From contig NZ_JAHHZQ010000001.1 of assembly GCF_022606355.1 (NCBI RefSeq), positions 62,001-126,000 on the forward strand: a stretch of 64,000 nt of DNA, in the 5' to 3' direction. The notes below the pieces were generated by a model that saw nothing but the letters and a program-made list of their open reading frames with translations, did not search any database and had not been told where the DNA came from. Of this stretch, positions 10,045 to 18,585 are shown in pieces. Positions within the stretch are counted from its first letter, which is position 1. Every line of letters begins with the position of its first letter. The translations under genes were made by a program, and so were the position numbers. The DNA comes from Leifsonia shinshuensis (lineage in GTDB: Bacteria > Actinomycetota > Actinomycetes > Actinomycetales > Microbacteriaceae).

Positions 10045-10101
10045 CGAGGGGCACGTTGTTGTCACTTTTCGCCCCGAAGAGCGACAACAACGTGCCCCTC
10101 G
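10045..10101. repeat. Long palindrome A between convergent ilvE and aminotransferase genes
   Basis: A perfect 19-bp stem (10045-10063 with 10083-10101) continues, after one mismatch, into a 6-bp inner stem around 10071-10075. The outer arms begin with the same GAGGGGCACG motif as the palindromes at 16400, 22358 and 29462. It lies between stops of opposing genes, where it could terminate both transcripts. The inner arm sequence differs from the other three copies. Confidence 0.8.
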
Positions 10102-10125
10102 CGCTTCGGGGTGGGAGAGCCCGCG

Positions 10126-11220
10126 TCAGCGGGTGAGGGCGGAGAGGACGCGGTCGACGTCGTCGGCGGTGTTCCAGAGGTGGAAGGCGACGCGGGCGCG
10201 GCCGGCACGGCCCGACGCGCGGAGGCCGGCGGCCGTCAGCGCCGCGAGGTCGGTGCCGGCGGGGTCCGGCCAGGTGAGGATGGCGCGGCCGCGCACCGGA
10301 GCGTCGAGCGCGTCCGTCAGGCCGAGCGTCTCGGCCAGCCGGTCGCCCAGCCCTGTGGCGTGCGCGTGCACGGCATCCGGATCGAGCCTCGCGAAGAACT
10401 CCAGAGCGGCGGCGGTCCCCGGCCAGACCGGCCAGGCGGGGGAGACGTCGAACCGTCGCGCAGACGCCGCCGGTGCGTCGAGCGGCCCGTAGCACGAGCT
10501 CCACGGGTCCTCGGCGGCGAACCAGCCTGCGTGAACCGGGTTCAGAGCGTCGCGCAGGTCGGGGCGAACGGTGAGGAACGCACTGCCGCGCGGCGCGCAG
10601 AGCCACTTGTAGGCGTGCGTGACGGTCAGGTCGAACCGGGAGGCGTCCACCGGTAGCCAGCCGAGCGCCTGCGTGAGGTCGGCGAAGCTCAGCGCACCCG
10701 TGCGGGCGCACGCCGCGAGGATAGCGTCGGCGTCGGCGTGCTCGCCCGTCGCCGACTGGACGAGCGAGAATGCGACCAGCCAGGTCCGCTCGTCGACGGC
10801 GGCGGCGAGCCCGGCGAGCGGGACCTCCCTGACCCGAACGCCCCGGTTCGCCCGCGCGTGGAAGGGCGCGACCATGGACGCGAAGTCGCCCTCGACGCAG
10901 ATCACCTCGGCGCCGTCGGGGACGGACGCCGCCACCAGGGACGCGAGCACCGAGACCTGGGACCCGATGGCGATGTCTCCGGCCGCCACGCCCGCGATGC
11001 GTGCGAACGCGGCACGCGACCGAGCGATCGCGGCGTCGTAGTCGCCGGGTGAGGCGTCGCCGCGCGCCCAGCGTTCGAGGTCGTCCCGCGTCGCGTCGAC
11101 CGTCGAGCGGGTCGGCAGCCCTTGGGTGCAGGCGGCGAGGTAGCCGGGCCCCGCCGAGAAGGCGTCGCCGAACACGGGCGGTGCGGCGACGGCGGTTGGG
11201 CGGGCGGGTGATTCGGGCAT
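10126..11220 (-). CDS. Class V PLP-dependent aminotransferase
   Basis: A 364-residue fold-type I PLP enzyme of the cysteine desulfurase/kynureninase-like group. Visible are FADLTQALGW (the Asp that holds the PLP ring nitrogen) and VTHAYKWLCAPRGSAFL (Schiff-base Lys). There is no conserved desulfurase Cys loop, so I do not call it a desulfurase. The start at 11220 (MPESPARP) is chosen over an upstream ATG because the upstream residues overlap the divergent promoter region. It is divergent from a LysR gene, which probably controls it. The substrate is unknown. Confidence 0.87.
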   Translation of the reverse strand: MPESPARPTAVAAPPVFGDAFSAGPGYLAACTQGLPTRSTVDATRDDLERWARGDASPGDYDAAIARSRAAFARIAGVAAGDIAIGSQVSVLASLVAASVPDGAEVICVEGDFASMVAPFHARANRGVRVREVPLAGLAAAVDERTWLVAFSLVQSATGEHADADAILAACARTGALSFADLTQALGWLPVDASRFDLTVTHAYKWLCAPRGSAFLTVRPDLRDALNPVHAGWFAAEDPWSSCYGPLDAPAASARRFDVSPAWPVWPGTAAALEFFARLDPDAVHAHATGLGDRLAETLGLTDALDAPVRGRAILTWPDPAGTDLAALTAAGLRASGRAGRARVAFHLWNTADDVDRVLSALTR

Positions 11221-11250
11221 GCCATCCAGCCTGCGAGGCTCGGATACATC

Positions 11251-11302
11251 ACACCAGGACAGGTGTTGAATCGAACACATTCACTCCGGTTATGATTCGG
11301 GT
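11251..11302. promoter_or_regulatory. LysR-type intergenic control region
   Basis: Between the divergent aminotransferase and lysR genes lie two dyads: ACACC-N6-GGTGT (11251-11266) and GAAT-N7-ATTC (11268-11282), both plausible LysR contact sites. The lysR promoter has a TATGAT -10 at 11291-11296, 6 bases before its ATG, so its transcript is leaderless. Site function is inferred. Confidence 0.5.
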
Positions 11303-12244
11303 ATGCTGCTCGACGACCTCGATTCCCACAGCCTCCGCGTCGTGCGCGCCATCGCCGATCTCGGCTCGATCACGCGCGCGGCGGAGTCGCTCGGCTACAG
11401 CCAACCGGCGATCAGTCAGCACCTGCGCCGCCTGGAGGGCCGCATCGGGATGCCCCTGGTCGCCCGCGCCGGCCGCGGAGTGCGCCTCACCGAGGCCGGG
11501 CGCGTGCTCGCGCGCCACGCCAGAGCGGTCACCACGGCCCTGGACGCCGCCGCGGGCGAACTCGCCGATCTCCGCGGCCTGCGCACCGGCCGGGTACGGC
11601 TCGCCGGGTTCCCCTCGGCCTCCTCGTCCCTCGTGCCCCGACTGCTCAGCACCATGGAGGCCGAGCATCCCGGCGTACGCATCACCTATCTGGAGGCGGA
11701 ACCCCCGGAAGCCGTCGCCGCCGTCCGCGGCCAGAGCGCCGACCTGGCGATCACCTTCAGCTACCCGGGAGATCGCGCCGACCCGCACCGGGAGAGCACC
11801 AGGGGACTCGCGGTCGTGCCGCTGTGGAAGGACGAGATGCTGGTCGCGATCCCGGCCGGCCATCCGCTCGCGGACGCCGACCGCGTCGACCTCGCCGGGC
11901 TGGCCGCCGCATCGTGGATCGGCGGCTGCCCTCGCTGCCGCGGCCACCTCCTGGAGCTGGCAGACGCGTGCGGGTTCGCGCCGCGCATCGCCTACGAGAC
12001 CGACAACTTCATCGCGGTGCTGCGGATGGTCGCCGAAGGCGTCGGGGTCGCGTTGCTCCCCGCCCTCGCGGCCGGTTCGGCGGGGACGGTTCCCGGAGTG
12101 GCGCTGCGTCCCACCGCCAACCGCGACCACCGCACGATCAACCTGGTCGCGGCATCGGGCTCCGACGCCGTACCGGCGATCGCCGCGACCGCGGACGCGC
12201 TGCTCGCCCTCGACGGCGGCGCCTGGGGGCTGTCGGGGCTCTGA
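11303..12244 (+). CDS. LysR-family transcriptional regulator
   Basis: A 313-residue protein with the typical N-terminal winged helix-turn-helix (residues 8-65: SLRVVRAIADLGSITRAAE, then YSQPAISQHLRRLE) and a periplasmic-binding-like effector domain. Near residues 213-225 it has GGCPRCRGHL, a CxxC pair unusual in LysR effector domains that might bind metal or sense redox state. It is expressed leaderlessly from TATGAT. The divergent class V aminotransferase is the obvious target. The effector is unknown. Confidence 0.93.
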   Translation: MLLDDLDSHSLRVVRAIADLGSITRAAESLGYSQPAISQHLRRLEGRIGMPLVARAGRGVRLTEAGRVLARHARAVTTALDAAAGELADLRGLRTGRVRLAGFPSASSSLVPRLLSTMEAEHPGVRITYLEAEPPEAVAAVRGQSADLAITFSYPGDRADPHRESTRGLAVVPLWKDEMLVAIPAGHPLADADRVDLAGLAAASWIGGCPRCRGHLLELADACGFAPRIAYETDNFIAVLRMVAEGVGVALLPALAAGSAGTVPGVALRPTANRDHRTINLVAASGSDAVPAIAATADALLALDGGAWGLSGL

Positions 12245-12264
12245 TCGCTGGCTACGATCGTGCC

Positions 12265-13143
12265 ATGAGTCCTGCCGAACCCGTTTTCGCCGTCGTCGGC
12301 CCCGGTGCCGTGGGCGGCCTGCTCGCCTGGCTGCTGAGTCGCGCTGGTCACGATGTCGTCGCGGTCGGCCGCCCGGCGACCGTGGAGGCCATCCGGGCGC
12401 GCGGCATCGAGGTGCGCAGCGGCGCCTTCGGCGACGGGGTGGAGCGGGTCTCCGCCTCGACCGAGGTCCCGACCGGAGCGCGCGTGATCGTCGCCACGAA
12501 GGCCTACGGGCTCGACGACGTCCTCCCGGGCATCGCGGCGGCGCGGCCGGTCGAGGTGCTCTCGGTGCTTAACGGGGTCGAGCACATGGCGCCGCTGCGT
12601 GCAGCTCTGCCGGAGGCCGCTGTCGCCGGCGGTTCGGTGACGGTCTCGGCACTGCGCGCCTCCAGCACGGTGATCGACCACCGCAGCCCGTTCCTGAACG
12701 TCGAGGTCCCGTCCGCCGCAGGCGACTTCGCGGTCGTGCGCGCACTGGCGGACGCGGGGCCGCGCGTGCGGGTGGGCGGCACGGAGGCCGAGGTGCTCTG
12801 GGCCAAGTTCCGGCTGCTGTCGGCGCTCGCGCTGCTGACCTCCTACTGGCGGCAGTCCGCGGGCCCTGCGCTGAGCGAGGACCCCGAGCTGACCGAGGCG
12901 GTCGTCTCGGAGATCGCCGCGTGCTCGACCGCGGAAGGGGTGCCGTTCTCCGCGCTCGACCTCGTGCGCGCGCTGCACAGCGTTCCGGGAGGCTTGCGCA
13001 CCTCGCTGCAGGAAGACCTCGCCGCCGACCGCCCGAGCGAGCTCGACGCGCTCGGTGGCGCTCTCCTGCGCGTCGGCGCCCGGCACGACGTCGCGACTCC
13101 GGCGATCGCGCGCATCGTCGCGGCGCTAGGCTCGAACGCGTGA
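12265..13143 (+). CDS. Ketopantoate reductase (ApbA/PanE) family
   Basis: A 292-residue two-domain oxidoreductase. The N-terminus [15 protein letters not shown] is the NADPH-binding GxGxxG fingerprint. LSVLNGVEH resembles the family N-G-V segment, and [16 protein letters not shown] carries the conserved WxK-x-x catalytic-lysine region. The family reduces 2-dehydropantoate to pantoate for coenzyme A synthesis, but many actinobacteria hold several paralogues with other substrates, so I give no symbol. TACGAT at 12253-12258 lies 6 bases before ATG 12265 (leaderless). Its stop overlaps the GTG start of the next gene. Confidence 0.88.
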   Translation: MSPAEPVFAVVGPGAVGGLLAWLLSRAGHDVVAVGRPATVEAIRARGIEVRSGAFGDGVERVSASTEVPTGARVIVATKAYGLDDVLPGIAAARPVEVLSVLNGVEHMAPLRAALPEAAVAGGSVTVSALRASSTVIDHRSPFLNVEVPSAAGDFAVVRALADAGPRVRVGGTEAEVLWAKFRLLSALALLTSYWRQSAGPALSEDPELTEAVVSEIAACSTAEGVPFSALDLVRALHSVPGGLRTSLQEDLAADRPSELDALGGALLRVGARHDVATPAIARIVAALGSNA

Positions 13144-13907
13144 AGATCGCACGATTCAGCCACGACGGGAAGATCGACTACGGGATCGTCGACGACGACG
13201 CACTGGTCGTGCTCGCCGGCGACCCGATGTTCACCGGGTTCGACACCACGGGGGAGCGCGTGCCGCTCGGCAAGGTGGGGGCGCTGCTCGCGCCGGTCAT
13301 CCCGCGCTCGAAGGTCGTCGCGGTGGGCAAGAACTATCGCGAGCACGCGGCCGAGATGGGCGGCGACGCCCCGGAGGAGCCGCTGCTGTTCCTCAAGCCG
13401 AACACCTCCGTCATCGGCCTCGGCGACCCGATCGTCGTGCCTCCGCAGTCCGAGCGCGTCGACTTCGAGGGCGAGCTCGCTGTCGTGATCGGCACGATCG
13501 CACGCAACGTGTCGGAGGCGGACGCGGCGAGCCACATCTTCGGCTACACCGTCGCCAACGACGTCACGGCGCGCGACCTCCAGCAGAAGGACGGCCAGTG
13601 GACGCGGGCGAAAGGCTTCGACACCTTCTGCCCGCTCGGCCCCGTCATCGAGACCGAGCTGCCCGCCGGGGCCGTGCTGCGCACCCGCCTGAACGGCGAG
13701 CTGAAGCAGGAGGCGCCGATCAGCGACATGGTCCACGACATCCCGTCGATCATCGCGTACGCCTCGAGCGTGTTCACGCTGCTGCCCGGCGACGTCATCC
13801 TCACCGGCACACCGTCCGGCATCGGCCCGATGAAGCCGGGCGACACGGTCGAGGTGGAGGTCGACGGCGTCGGGTCGCTGGTGAATCCGGTGCGCGCTCC
13901 CAAGTAG
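13140..13907 (+). CDS. Fumarylacetoacetate hydrolase family protein
   Basis: A 255-residue FAH-domain protein. [38 protein letters not shown] (metal-binding Glu residues) and NDVTARDLQ (metal-binding Asp) are all family hallmarks. The final [20 protein letters not shown] is also typical. Members hydrolyse or decarboxylate acylpyruvates or 2-hydroxyhepta-diene-dioates. GTG 13140 overlaps the panE-like stop by 4 bases. A TAGGCT box at 13127-13132, inside the preceding gene, could give it its own leaderless transcript. It is followed closely by gltX. Confidence 0.92.
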   Translation: MKIARFSHDGKIDYGIVDDDALVVLAGDPMFTGFDTTGERVPLGKVGALLAPVIPRSKVVAVGKNYREHAAEMGGDAPEEPLLFLKPNTSVIGLGDPIVVPPQSERVDFEGELAVVIGTIARNVSEADAASHIFGYTVANDVTARDLQQKDGQWTRAKGFDTFCPLGPVIETELPAGAVLRTRLNGELKQEAPISDMVHDIPSIIAYASSVFTLLPGDVILTGTPSGIGPMKPGDTVEVEVDGVGSLVNPVRAPK

Positions 13908-13919
13908 GATTCCAAGGGT

Positions 13920-15449
13920 ATGTCTGACAACGATTCGCACCCCTTCTCGACCGCGACCGGCGCCGATGTGCGCGTGCGGTTCTGCCCGTCGCCCACCGGT
14001 ACGCCGCACGTCGGCCTGATCCGCACGGCCCTGTTCAACTGGGCGTACGCGCGGCACACCGGCGGCAAGCTCATCTTCCGCATCGAGGACACCGATGCCT
14101 CGCGCGACAGCGAAGAGAGCTACGCGATGATCCTGGACGCGCTGCGCTGGCTGCGCCTCGACTGGGACGAGGGCATCGACGTCGGCGGCCCGCACGGCCC
14201 GTACCGGCAGTCGCAGCGGTACGACATCTACCGCGACCTGATCGAGCGTCTGAAGGCCTCCGGCCACATCTACGAGAGCTTCGCCACCGGCGAGGAGATC
14301 GAGGCGCGCAACGTCTCGCTCGGCCGTGACCCCAAGCTCGGCTACGACAACTTCGAGCGCGACCTCACCGACGATCAGAAGGCCGCCTATCGCGCGGAGG
14401 GCCGCGAGCCCGCGCTGCGCCTGCGCGTGCCGGACACCGATCTCAGCTTCGACGACCTGGTGCGGGGCGAGATCACGTTCCCGGCGGGCTCCTTCAGCGA
14501 CTTCGTGGTGGTGCGTCCCAACGGCCACCCGCTCTACACGTTCGTCAACCCGGTCGACGACGCGCTCATGGGCGTGACGCACGTGCTGCGCGGCGAAGAC
14601 CTGCTCTCGTCGACCCCGCGGCAGATCGCGCTTTACCACGCGCTGATCGACGCCGGGGTGACGACGTTCGTGCCGCGGTTCGGGCACCTCCCGTACGTGA
14701 TGGGCGAGGGCAACAAGAAGCTGTCCAAGCGCGACCCCGAGTCGAACCTGTTCCACCATCGCGACCGCGGGTTCATCCCCGAGGGGCTCGTCAACTACCT
14801 CGCGCTCCTCGGCTGGTCGCTGAGCCACGACCGCGACGTCTTCTCGATCGACGAGCTGGTCGCCGCGTTCGACGTCGCAGACGTGAACCCGAATCCGGCG
14901 CGGTTCGATCAGAAGAAGGCCGAGTCCATCAACGGCGACCACATCCGTCTGCTCGAGGTCGGCGACTTCGCCGAGCGCACCGTGCCGTACCTCGTCGCCG
15001 CGGGCGTGCTGACCGAGCCGCTGACCGACGCGCAGCGTACGGTGCTCGACCAGGCCGCCCCGCTCGTGCAGGAGCGCGTGCAGCTGCTCGGAGAGACTCC
15101 GGGGATGCTGGGCTTCCTGTTCACCGACTTCGCGTCCCTCGTCGTCGAGGACGATGCCCGCGCATCGCTGCCCGATAACGCGGGCGAGGTGCTGGCGGCG
15201 TCCATCGGTGCACTGGAGCTCGTCCGCGAGGACGAGTGGACGCACGAGGCGATCGAGTCCGCGCTGCGCGACGCTCTGGTGGAGGCCCTCGGGCTGAAGC
15301 CGCGGGTCGCGTTCGGCCCGCTGCGCGTCGCCGTGTCGGGTCGCCGGGTGTCGCCTCCGCTCTTCGAGTCGATGGAGATCCTCGGCAAGACCGAGTCGAT
15401 CGCGCGCCTGGACGCGCTCTCGGCGTCGCTGGGCGCGCCGGAAGCCTAG
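13920..15449 (+). CDS. gltX: Glutamyl-tRNA synthetase
   Basis: A 509-residue class I synthetase. The HIGH-equivalent is [11 protein letters not shown] near residue 20 and the KMSKS-equivalent is KKLSKRDPE near residue 265. The C-terminal helical anticodon-binding domain is complete. It attaches glutamate to tRNA-Glu; because Actinobacteria usually lack GlnRS, it probably also charges tRNA-Gln for later amidation. ATG 13920 lies 9 bases after TAGGAT (13905-13910), and the first three bases of that box are also the stop codon of the preceding gene. One tRNA-Gln and one tRNA-Glu gene are in this window. Confidence 0.97.
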   Translation: MSDNDSHPFSTATGADVRVRFCPSPTGTPHVGLIRTALFNWAYARHTGGKLIFRIEDTDASRDSEESYAMILDALRWLRLDWDEGIDVGGPHGPYRQSQRYDIYRDLIERLKASGHIYESFATGEEIEARNVSLGRDPKLGYDNFERDLTDDQKAAYRAEGREPALRLRVPDTDLSFDDLVRGEITFPAGSFSDFVVVRPNGHPLYTFVNPVDDALMGVTHVLRGEDLLSSTPRQIALYHALIDAGVTTFVPRFGHLPYVMGEGNKKLSKRDPESNLFHHRDRGFIPEGLVNYLALLGWSLSHDRDVFSIDELVAAFDVADVNPNPARFDQKKAESINGDHIRLLEVGDFAERTVPYLVAAGVLTEPLTDAQRTVLDQAAPLVQERVQLLGETPGMLGFLFTDFASLVVEDDARASLPDNAGEVLAASIGALELVREDEWTHEAIESALRDALVEALGLKPRVAFGPLRVAVSGRRVSPPLFESMEILGKTESIARLDALSASLGAPEA

Positions 15450-15457
15450 GGCGCGCG

Positions 15458-16396
15458 GTGACGGCCAGCGTCGAAGTCCTCGTCGTCGGGGGAGGCCCTG
15501 CCGGGCTCAGCGCCGCGCTGAACCTGGCGCGGGCCCGCCGCCGGGTGCTGGTCGTCGACGGCAACCGACCTCGGCACGCGGCGACCCTGCGGGCGCACGG
15601 CTTCCTCACGCGCGACGGCGTCGCCCCCTCAGAGCTGCGCAGGCTCGGGCGCGAGGAGGTCTCCGGCTATGACGACGCCGACGTGGTGTTCGCTCAGGTG
15701 AGCGACGTCGCGGTCGAGGCGGACGGGTTCCGCGTGCGCGGTCGCGGCGTGCGCGGCGGGGGCGACGTGGACGTGGTGGCCTCGACCGTCGTGATCGCGA
15801 CCGGCGTGACCGAGACGATGCCGGCCCTTCCGAGCCTGCGCGCGTACTACGGGACGCAGCTGCACAGCTGCCTGGAGTGCGACGGGTTCGAGAAGGCCGG
15901 CGAGGCGCTCGCGTTGATCGGCGAGACGACCGACCTGGTGGAGCGCGCCCTGCTGCTCACGCAGTGGACGGACGATCTGATCGTCTTCACCAACGATGTC
16001 GCCCCGGTGAGCGACGACGAGGAGCGTGCGCTGGCGCGACTCGGCGTGCGCGTCGAGCGCCGCGCGATCGACGACCTGGTGGGCGAGAAGGGTGCCATGA
16101 CCGGTGTGCGACTCGCCGACGGCACAGTGATCGAGCGCGCGGGCGGTTTCGTCCGTCCGGTCTGGACGCCCGCGGTGTCGTTCGCGGAATCCCTCGGACT
16201 CGACACGGACTCCGACGGCTATCTGGTGACGGACGCGCAGGGGCGCACCTCGGTGCCGGGCGTCTACGCCGCGGGCGAGACCGCAGCGCCCGGGCCGCAG
16301 CAGCTCATCGTCGCGGCCGGGTCGGGTGCGGTGGTCGCCGCGGCGGTGAACCGCGACCTCATCGGCATCGCGGCGGACGACGCGACCGTCTTGTAG
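15458..16396 (+). CDS. Thioredoxin-reductase-like FAD/NAD(P) oxidoreductase
   Basis: A 312-residue flavoprotein of the TrxB fold. FAD-binding VVGGGPAGLSAALNLARA is at the N-terminus and YAAGETAAPGPQQLIVAAGSG at the C-terminus. The redox pair is C-L-E-C in LHSCLECDGFEKAG instead of the usual CATC, so the disulfide chemistry is preserved but the loop differs. No thioredoxin gene is adjacent, and the partner is unknown. GTG 15458 starts 8 bases after gltX, so they may be co-transcribed. It is convergent with a MarR gene across a long palindrome. Confidence 0.88.
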   Translation: MTASVEVLVVGGGPAGLSAALNLARARRRVLVVDGNRPRHAATLRAHGFLTRDGVAPSELRRLGREEVSGYDDADVVFAQVSDVAVEADGFRVRGRGVRGGGDVDVVASTVVIATGVTETMPALPSLRAYYGTQLHSCLECDGFEKAGEALALIGETTDLVERALLLTQWTDDLIVFTNDVAPVSDDEERALARLGVRVERRAIDDLVGEKGAMTGVRLADGTVIERAGGFVRPVWTPAVSFAESLGLDTDSDGYLVTDAQGRTSVPGVYAAGETAAPGPQQLIVAAGSGAVVAAAVNRDLIGIAADDATVL

Positions 16397-16399
16397 CGG

Positions 16400-16456
16400 C
16401 GAGGGGCACGCAAACGCCCCTAAAACCTACGTTTGGGGGCGTTTGCGTGCCCCTCG
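16400..16456. repeat. Long palindrome B between convergent flavoprotein and marR genes
   Basis: Arms 16400-16424 and 16432-16456 form about 25 pairs, with one G-U, around a 7-base loop. The first 20 bases inside the closing pair are perfectly complementary. Each arm itself contains GAGGGGC...GCCCCT, so shorter alternative hairpins within an arm are possible. It belongs to the same family as 22358-22412 and 29462-29526. It sits at stops of both convergent genes, so bidirectional termination is likely. Confidence 0.85.
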
Positions 16457-16465
16457 GCACAGCCG

Positions 16466-16912
16466 TCACTCGTCGGGTGCGGCGTTGTAGCGCTCCAGCA
16501 TCCGGGCGAAGGCCTCCAGGTCTCCCTGCGACCAGCCCTCCAGGCGGCGGGCGACCGAGTCCAGCACGGTGCGCGTCGACTGGTGGAAGGCGGCGCTGCC
16601 GGCGTCGGTGAGCCGCAACGCGATGCCTCGCGGGCCTCCTGCCGGCTCTTCGTCGGCGCTCACGTAGCCGTGGTCGAGGAGGGCGCCGAGCTGCCGCGAG
16701 ACCGTCGAGCGGTTGAGCTGGAAGTGCGTGGCGATGTCCACCGCGCGACAGCCGGGATTGTCCTGGATGTAGGTGAGCAGTGAGCGGTCGACCACCGACA
16801 GCGCCTCGTCCTCCCGGCGTACGCGCGCGGTGCCGCGCCGGCCGACGGTGAGGAGTTCGCGCTGCACGCGGGCGATCGGGTCGGAGTCGTCCGGGAGCGC
16901 GGAGGTCGTCAT
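16466..16912 (-). CDS. MarR-family regulator
   Basis: A 148-residue winged-helix protein. DIATHFQLNRSTVSRQLGAL is the recognition helix region, and ALLDHGYVSADEEPAGGPRG forms the wing, as in MarR repressors. It is divergent from a membrane protein gene, and two identical GTTG-N7-CAAC operators lie between them, so autoregulation and control of the neighbour are likely. ATG 16912 has TAGGCT (minus strand 16924-16919) 6 bases ahead and a TTGTAT -35 at 16948-16943. The ligand is unknown. Confidence 0.93.
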   Translation of the reverse strand: MTTSALPDDSDPIARVQRELLTVGRRGTARVRREDEALSVVDRSLLTYIQDNPGCRAVDIATHFQLNRSTVSRQLGALLDHGYVSADEEPAGGPRGIALRLTDAGSAAFHQSTRTVLDSVARRLEGWSQGDLEAFARMLERYNAAPDE

Positions 16913-16918
16913 CGCACC

Positions 16919-16976
16919 AGCCTATGACCTCCAGGTTGCACAATACAACAATCCGCAGTATGTTGCTTTCTGCAAC
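16919..16976. promoter_or_regulatory. Divergent promoters with two GTTG-N7-CAAC MarR operators
   Basis: Dyads GTTG-N7-CAAC occur at 16935-16949 and 16962-16976, 27 bases apart. The plus promoter is -35 TTGCAC (16936-16941), 17-base spacer, -10 TATGTT (16959-16964). The minus promoter is -35 TTGTAT (16948-16943), 18-base spacer, -10 TAGGCT (16924-16919). The first dyad covers both -35 elements and the second covers the plus -10 edge, consistent with repression in both directions. Confidence 0.75.
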
Positions 16977-17005
16977 TCCGCTTCTGAGAGGATTCCGACC
17001 GCCGC

Positions 17006-18085
17006 ATGTCCGCGCACCGCATCACGCCCGTCCCCGCCGCCGCCCGAAAGCCGGGTGTCTGGCCGCCGGCGTCCTTCTGGAAGACGTTCGGCTCGCACAT
17101 CGTCATCCCGCTGTTCCTCGCCGCGGGAATGGCTCTCGCCTATCTCGGCGCGTTCCATGCCGCGCAGCCAAGCAACATCCCGGTCGGGATCGTGGGAGAG
17201 GGTCCGGCCGCGGAGGTCTTCGCGCAGACGCTCAACGACAAGGCGCCGGACGCGCTCGACGTGCGAACGGTGGCGACGGTGAAGTCGGCGAAGCAGAAGG
17301 TGGCCGACGGGACGATCTCCGCCGCCTACGCGACCGACTCCGCCCACGCGACGATCATCCTGTCGACCGCTGCATCGCCCGCCGAGGCGAGCGCCGCGGA
17401 AGAGCTGCTGCTGCCGATCGCGTACCAGCAGCACCTGCCGGTGACGGTCGACGACGTCCGCCCGGTTCCGGCCGACGATATGACCGGCCAGGGCCTGTTC
17501 TTCCTGATGGTGGCGATGAGCGTCGGCGGCTACTCCAGCGCGATCGCGATCGCCGCCGTGACGGCGCGGCTGGGCATCGGCTGGCGCATCGCCGTCTCGG
17601 CCGCCACCGCTGTGGTCGTGTCCGCGATCGGTGTCGTGGTCGCCGGCCCGCTCTTCCACGTGCTCACGGGCAACGAGCGGAGCATCGGCCTCCTGGCCGC
17701 GCTCTACACCTTCGGGATCATCACGATCGGCGTCGGCCTCCACCCGATGCTCGGCCGATGGGCGACGCCGGTGCTGACCCTGCTGTTCGTCATGCTCAAC
17801 GTGACGACCTCGGGAGGGATCTTCCCGACGAACATGATGCCTCCGTTCTTCGCCGGTCTCAGCACCTTCTGGACGGGCGCCGCCTGGCTCGACGCGGCCC
17901 GTGCGCTCACCTACCTGCCCGGCCAGCCGTTCGGCTTCGACGGCCTCCGGCTCGCGCTCTGGGCCGCGGCCGGCCTGGCCCTCATCGGCATCAGCCACCT
18001 GCTCACGCTGCGTCGCAGGCAGGCCGCCGACGATACGCTCGCCGCCACCGCGGAGGAGGAGGAGACGGCGGCGGTCGCCGCCTGA
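17006..18085 (+). CDS. ABC-2/YhgE-like membrane protein
   Basis: A 359-residue protein with one N-terminal transmembrane segment (about 33-52: VIPLFLAAGMALAYLGAF), a roughly 140-residue extracytoplasmic region, then five or so C-terminal helices (about 165-340). This is the layout of DUF3533/YhgE-Pip type proteins related to ABC-2 permeases. No ATPase partner is adjacent. The acidic tail (EEEETAAVAA) is probably cytoplasmic. AGAGGA (16987-16992) precedes ATG 17006. Control by the divergent MarR is likely, which suggests a role in export or envelope stress. Function is inferred only. Confidence 0.8.
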   Translation: MSAHRITPVPAAARKPGVWPPASFWKTFGSHIVIPLFLAAGMALAYLGAFHAAQPSNIPVGIVGEGPAAEVFAQTLNDKAPDALDVRTVATVKSAKQKVADGTISAAYATDSAHATIILSTAASPAEASAAEELLLPIAYQQHLPVTVDDVRPVPADDMTGQGLFFLMVAMSVGGYSSAIAIAAVTARLGIGWRIAVSAATAVVVSAIGVVVAGPLFHVLTGNERSIGLLAALYTFGIITIGVGLHPMLGRWATPVLTLLFVMLNVTTSGGIFPTNMMPPFFAGLSTFWTGAAWLDAARALTYLPGQPFGFDGLRLALWAAAGLALIGISHLLTLRRRQAADDTLAATAEEEETAAVAA

Positions 18086-18090
18086 CCGCA

Positions 18091-18118
18091 AGGGCCGGGC
18101 GACGGCTCGCCCGGCCCT
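18091..18118 (+). terminator. Hairpin terminator after the membrane protein gene
   Basis: An 11-bp GC-rich stem (18091-18101 with 18108-18118) with a 6-base loop starts 5 bases after the stop codon; GTTTTG follows a few bases later. Confidence 0.75.
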
Positions 18119-18190
18119 CCGGCGTTTTGTGGAAGCAGCGGCGCATAGGCTAGAGTTGTTACTCGTGCCCGGGCCTTGGCCCGAAGCCCT

Positions 18191-18262
18191 TGGGGTATGG
18201 TGTAATTGGCAACACGGCTGATTCTGGTTCAGTTGTTCTTGGTTCGAGTCCAGGTACCCCAG
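18191..18262 (+). tRNA. tRNA-Gln, anticodon CTG
   Basis: Acceptor arms TGGGGTA (18191-18197) and TACCCCA (18255-18261) pair fully, with discriminator G 18262. The anticodon stem GCTGA/TCAGT holds the loop TTCTGGT, giving anticodon CTG (glutamine, CAG codons). The T-arm GGTTCGAGTCC is canonical. CCA is not encoded. A likely promoter is TTGTGG (18128-18133), 17-base spacer, TAGAGT (18151-18156). Confidence 0.96.
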
Positions 18263-18280
18263 CAAGACGAGCACCTCGAG

Positions 18281-18305
18281 AGCCCCGGAATTCCGGGGCT
18301 TTTTC
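18281..18305 (+). terminator. Terminator of the tRNA-Gln gene
   Basis: An 8-bp stem (18281-18288 with 18293-18300) around AATT is followed by a run of five T, a textbook intrinsic terminator 18 bases after the tRNA. The stretch 18306-18537 beyond it holds no convincing gene. Confidence 0.9.
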
Positions 18306-18537
18306 GTTGCGTGCGACGCGCTTCCCGTCACGGCCGGTCGCGGCGCCCACCATCCTGCCGACACTACGCGCCGCCCGGATTCCGAACGAACTCTCAGACA
18401 GCGCGCCCCGCGTCACGGCCGCATCCCCGCCTCCGTTCACCCGTGCGTAACCCGCGCGGGGGACACTGATTCGACCGGTGTTCGCGGATCCGGGGGGTTC
18501 CGCCCGAGCCGAAGGTCGCTCCATGACGTGGGCGACT

Positions 18538-18581
18538 GTGCGGCCGGTCTCATCCACAGGACGGGATGAGACCGGCCGCAC
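18538..18581 (-). terminator. Terminator of the downstream minus-strand membrane gene
   Basis: A perfect 18-bp stem (18538-18555 with 18564-18581) with an 8-base loop begins 4 bases past the stop codon of the 18586-19353 gene on the minus strand. No U-tract. Confidence 0.8.
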
Positions 18582-18585
18582 CCTT

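Noticed and set aside
10045-10101. Palindromes considered as CRISPR repeats
   Set aside because: Single copies with no spacers and no cas genes; they are at gene ends many kilobases apart.
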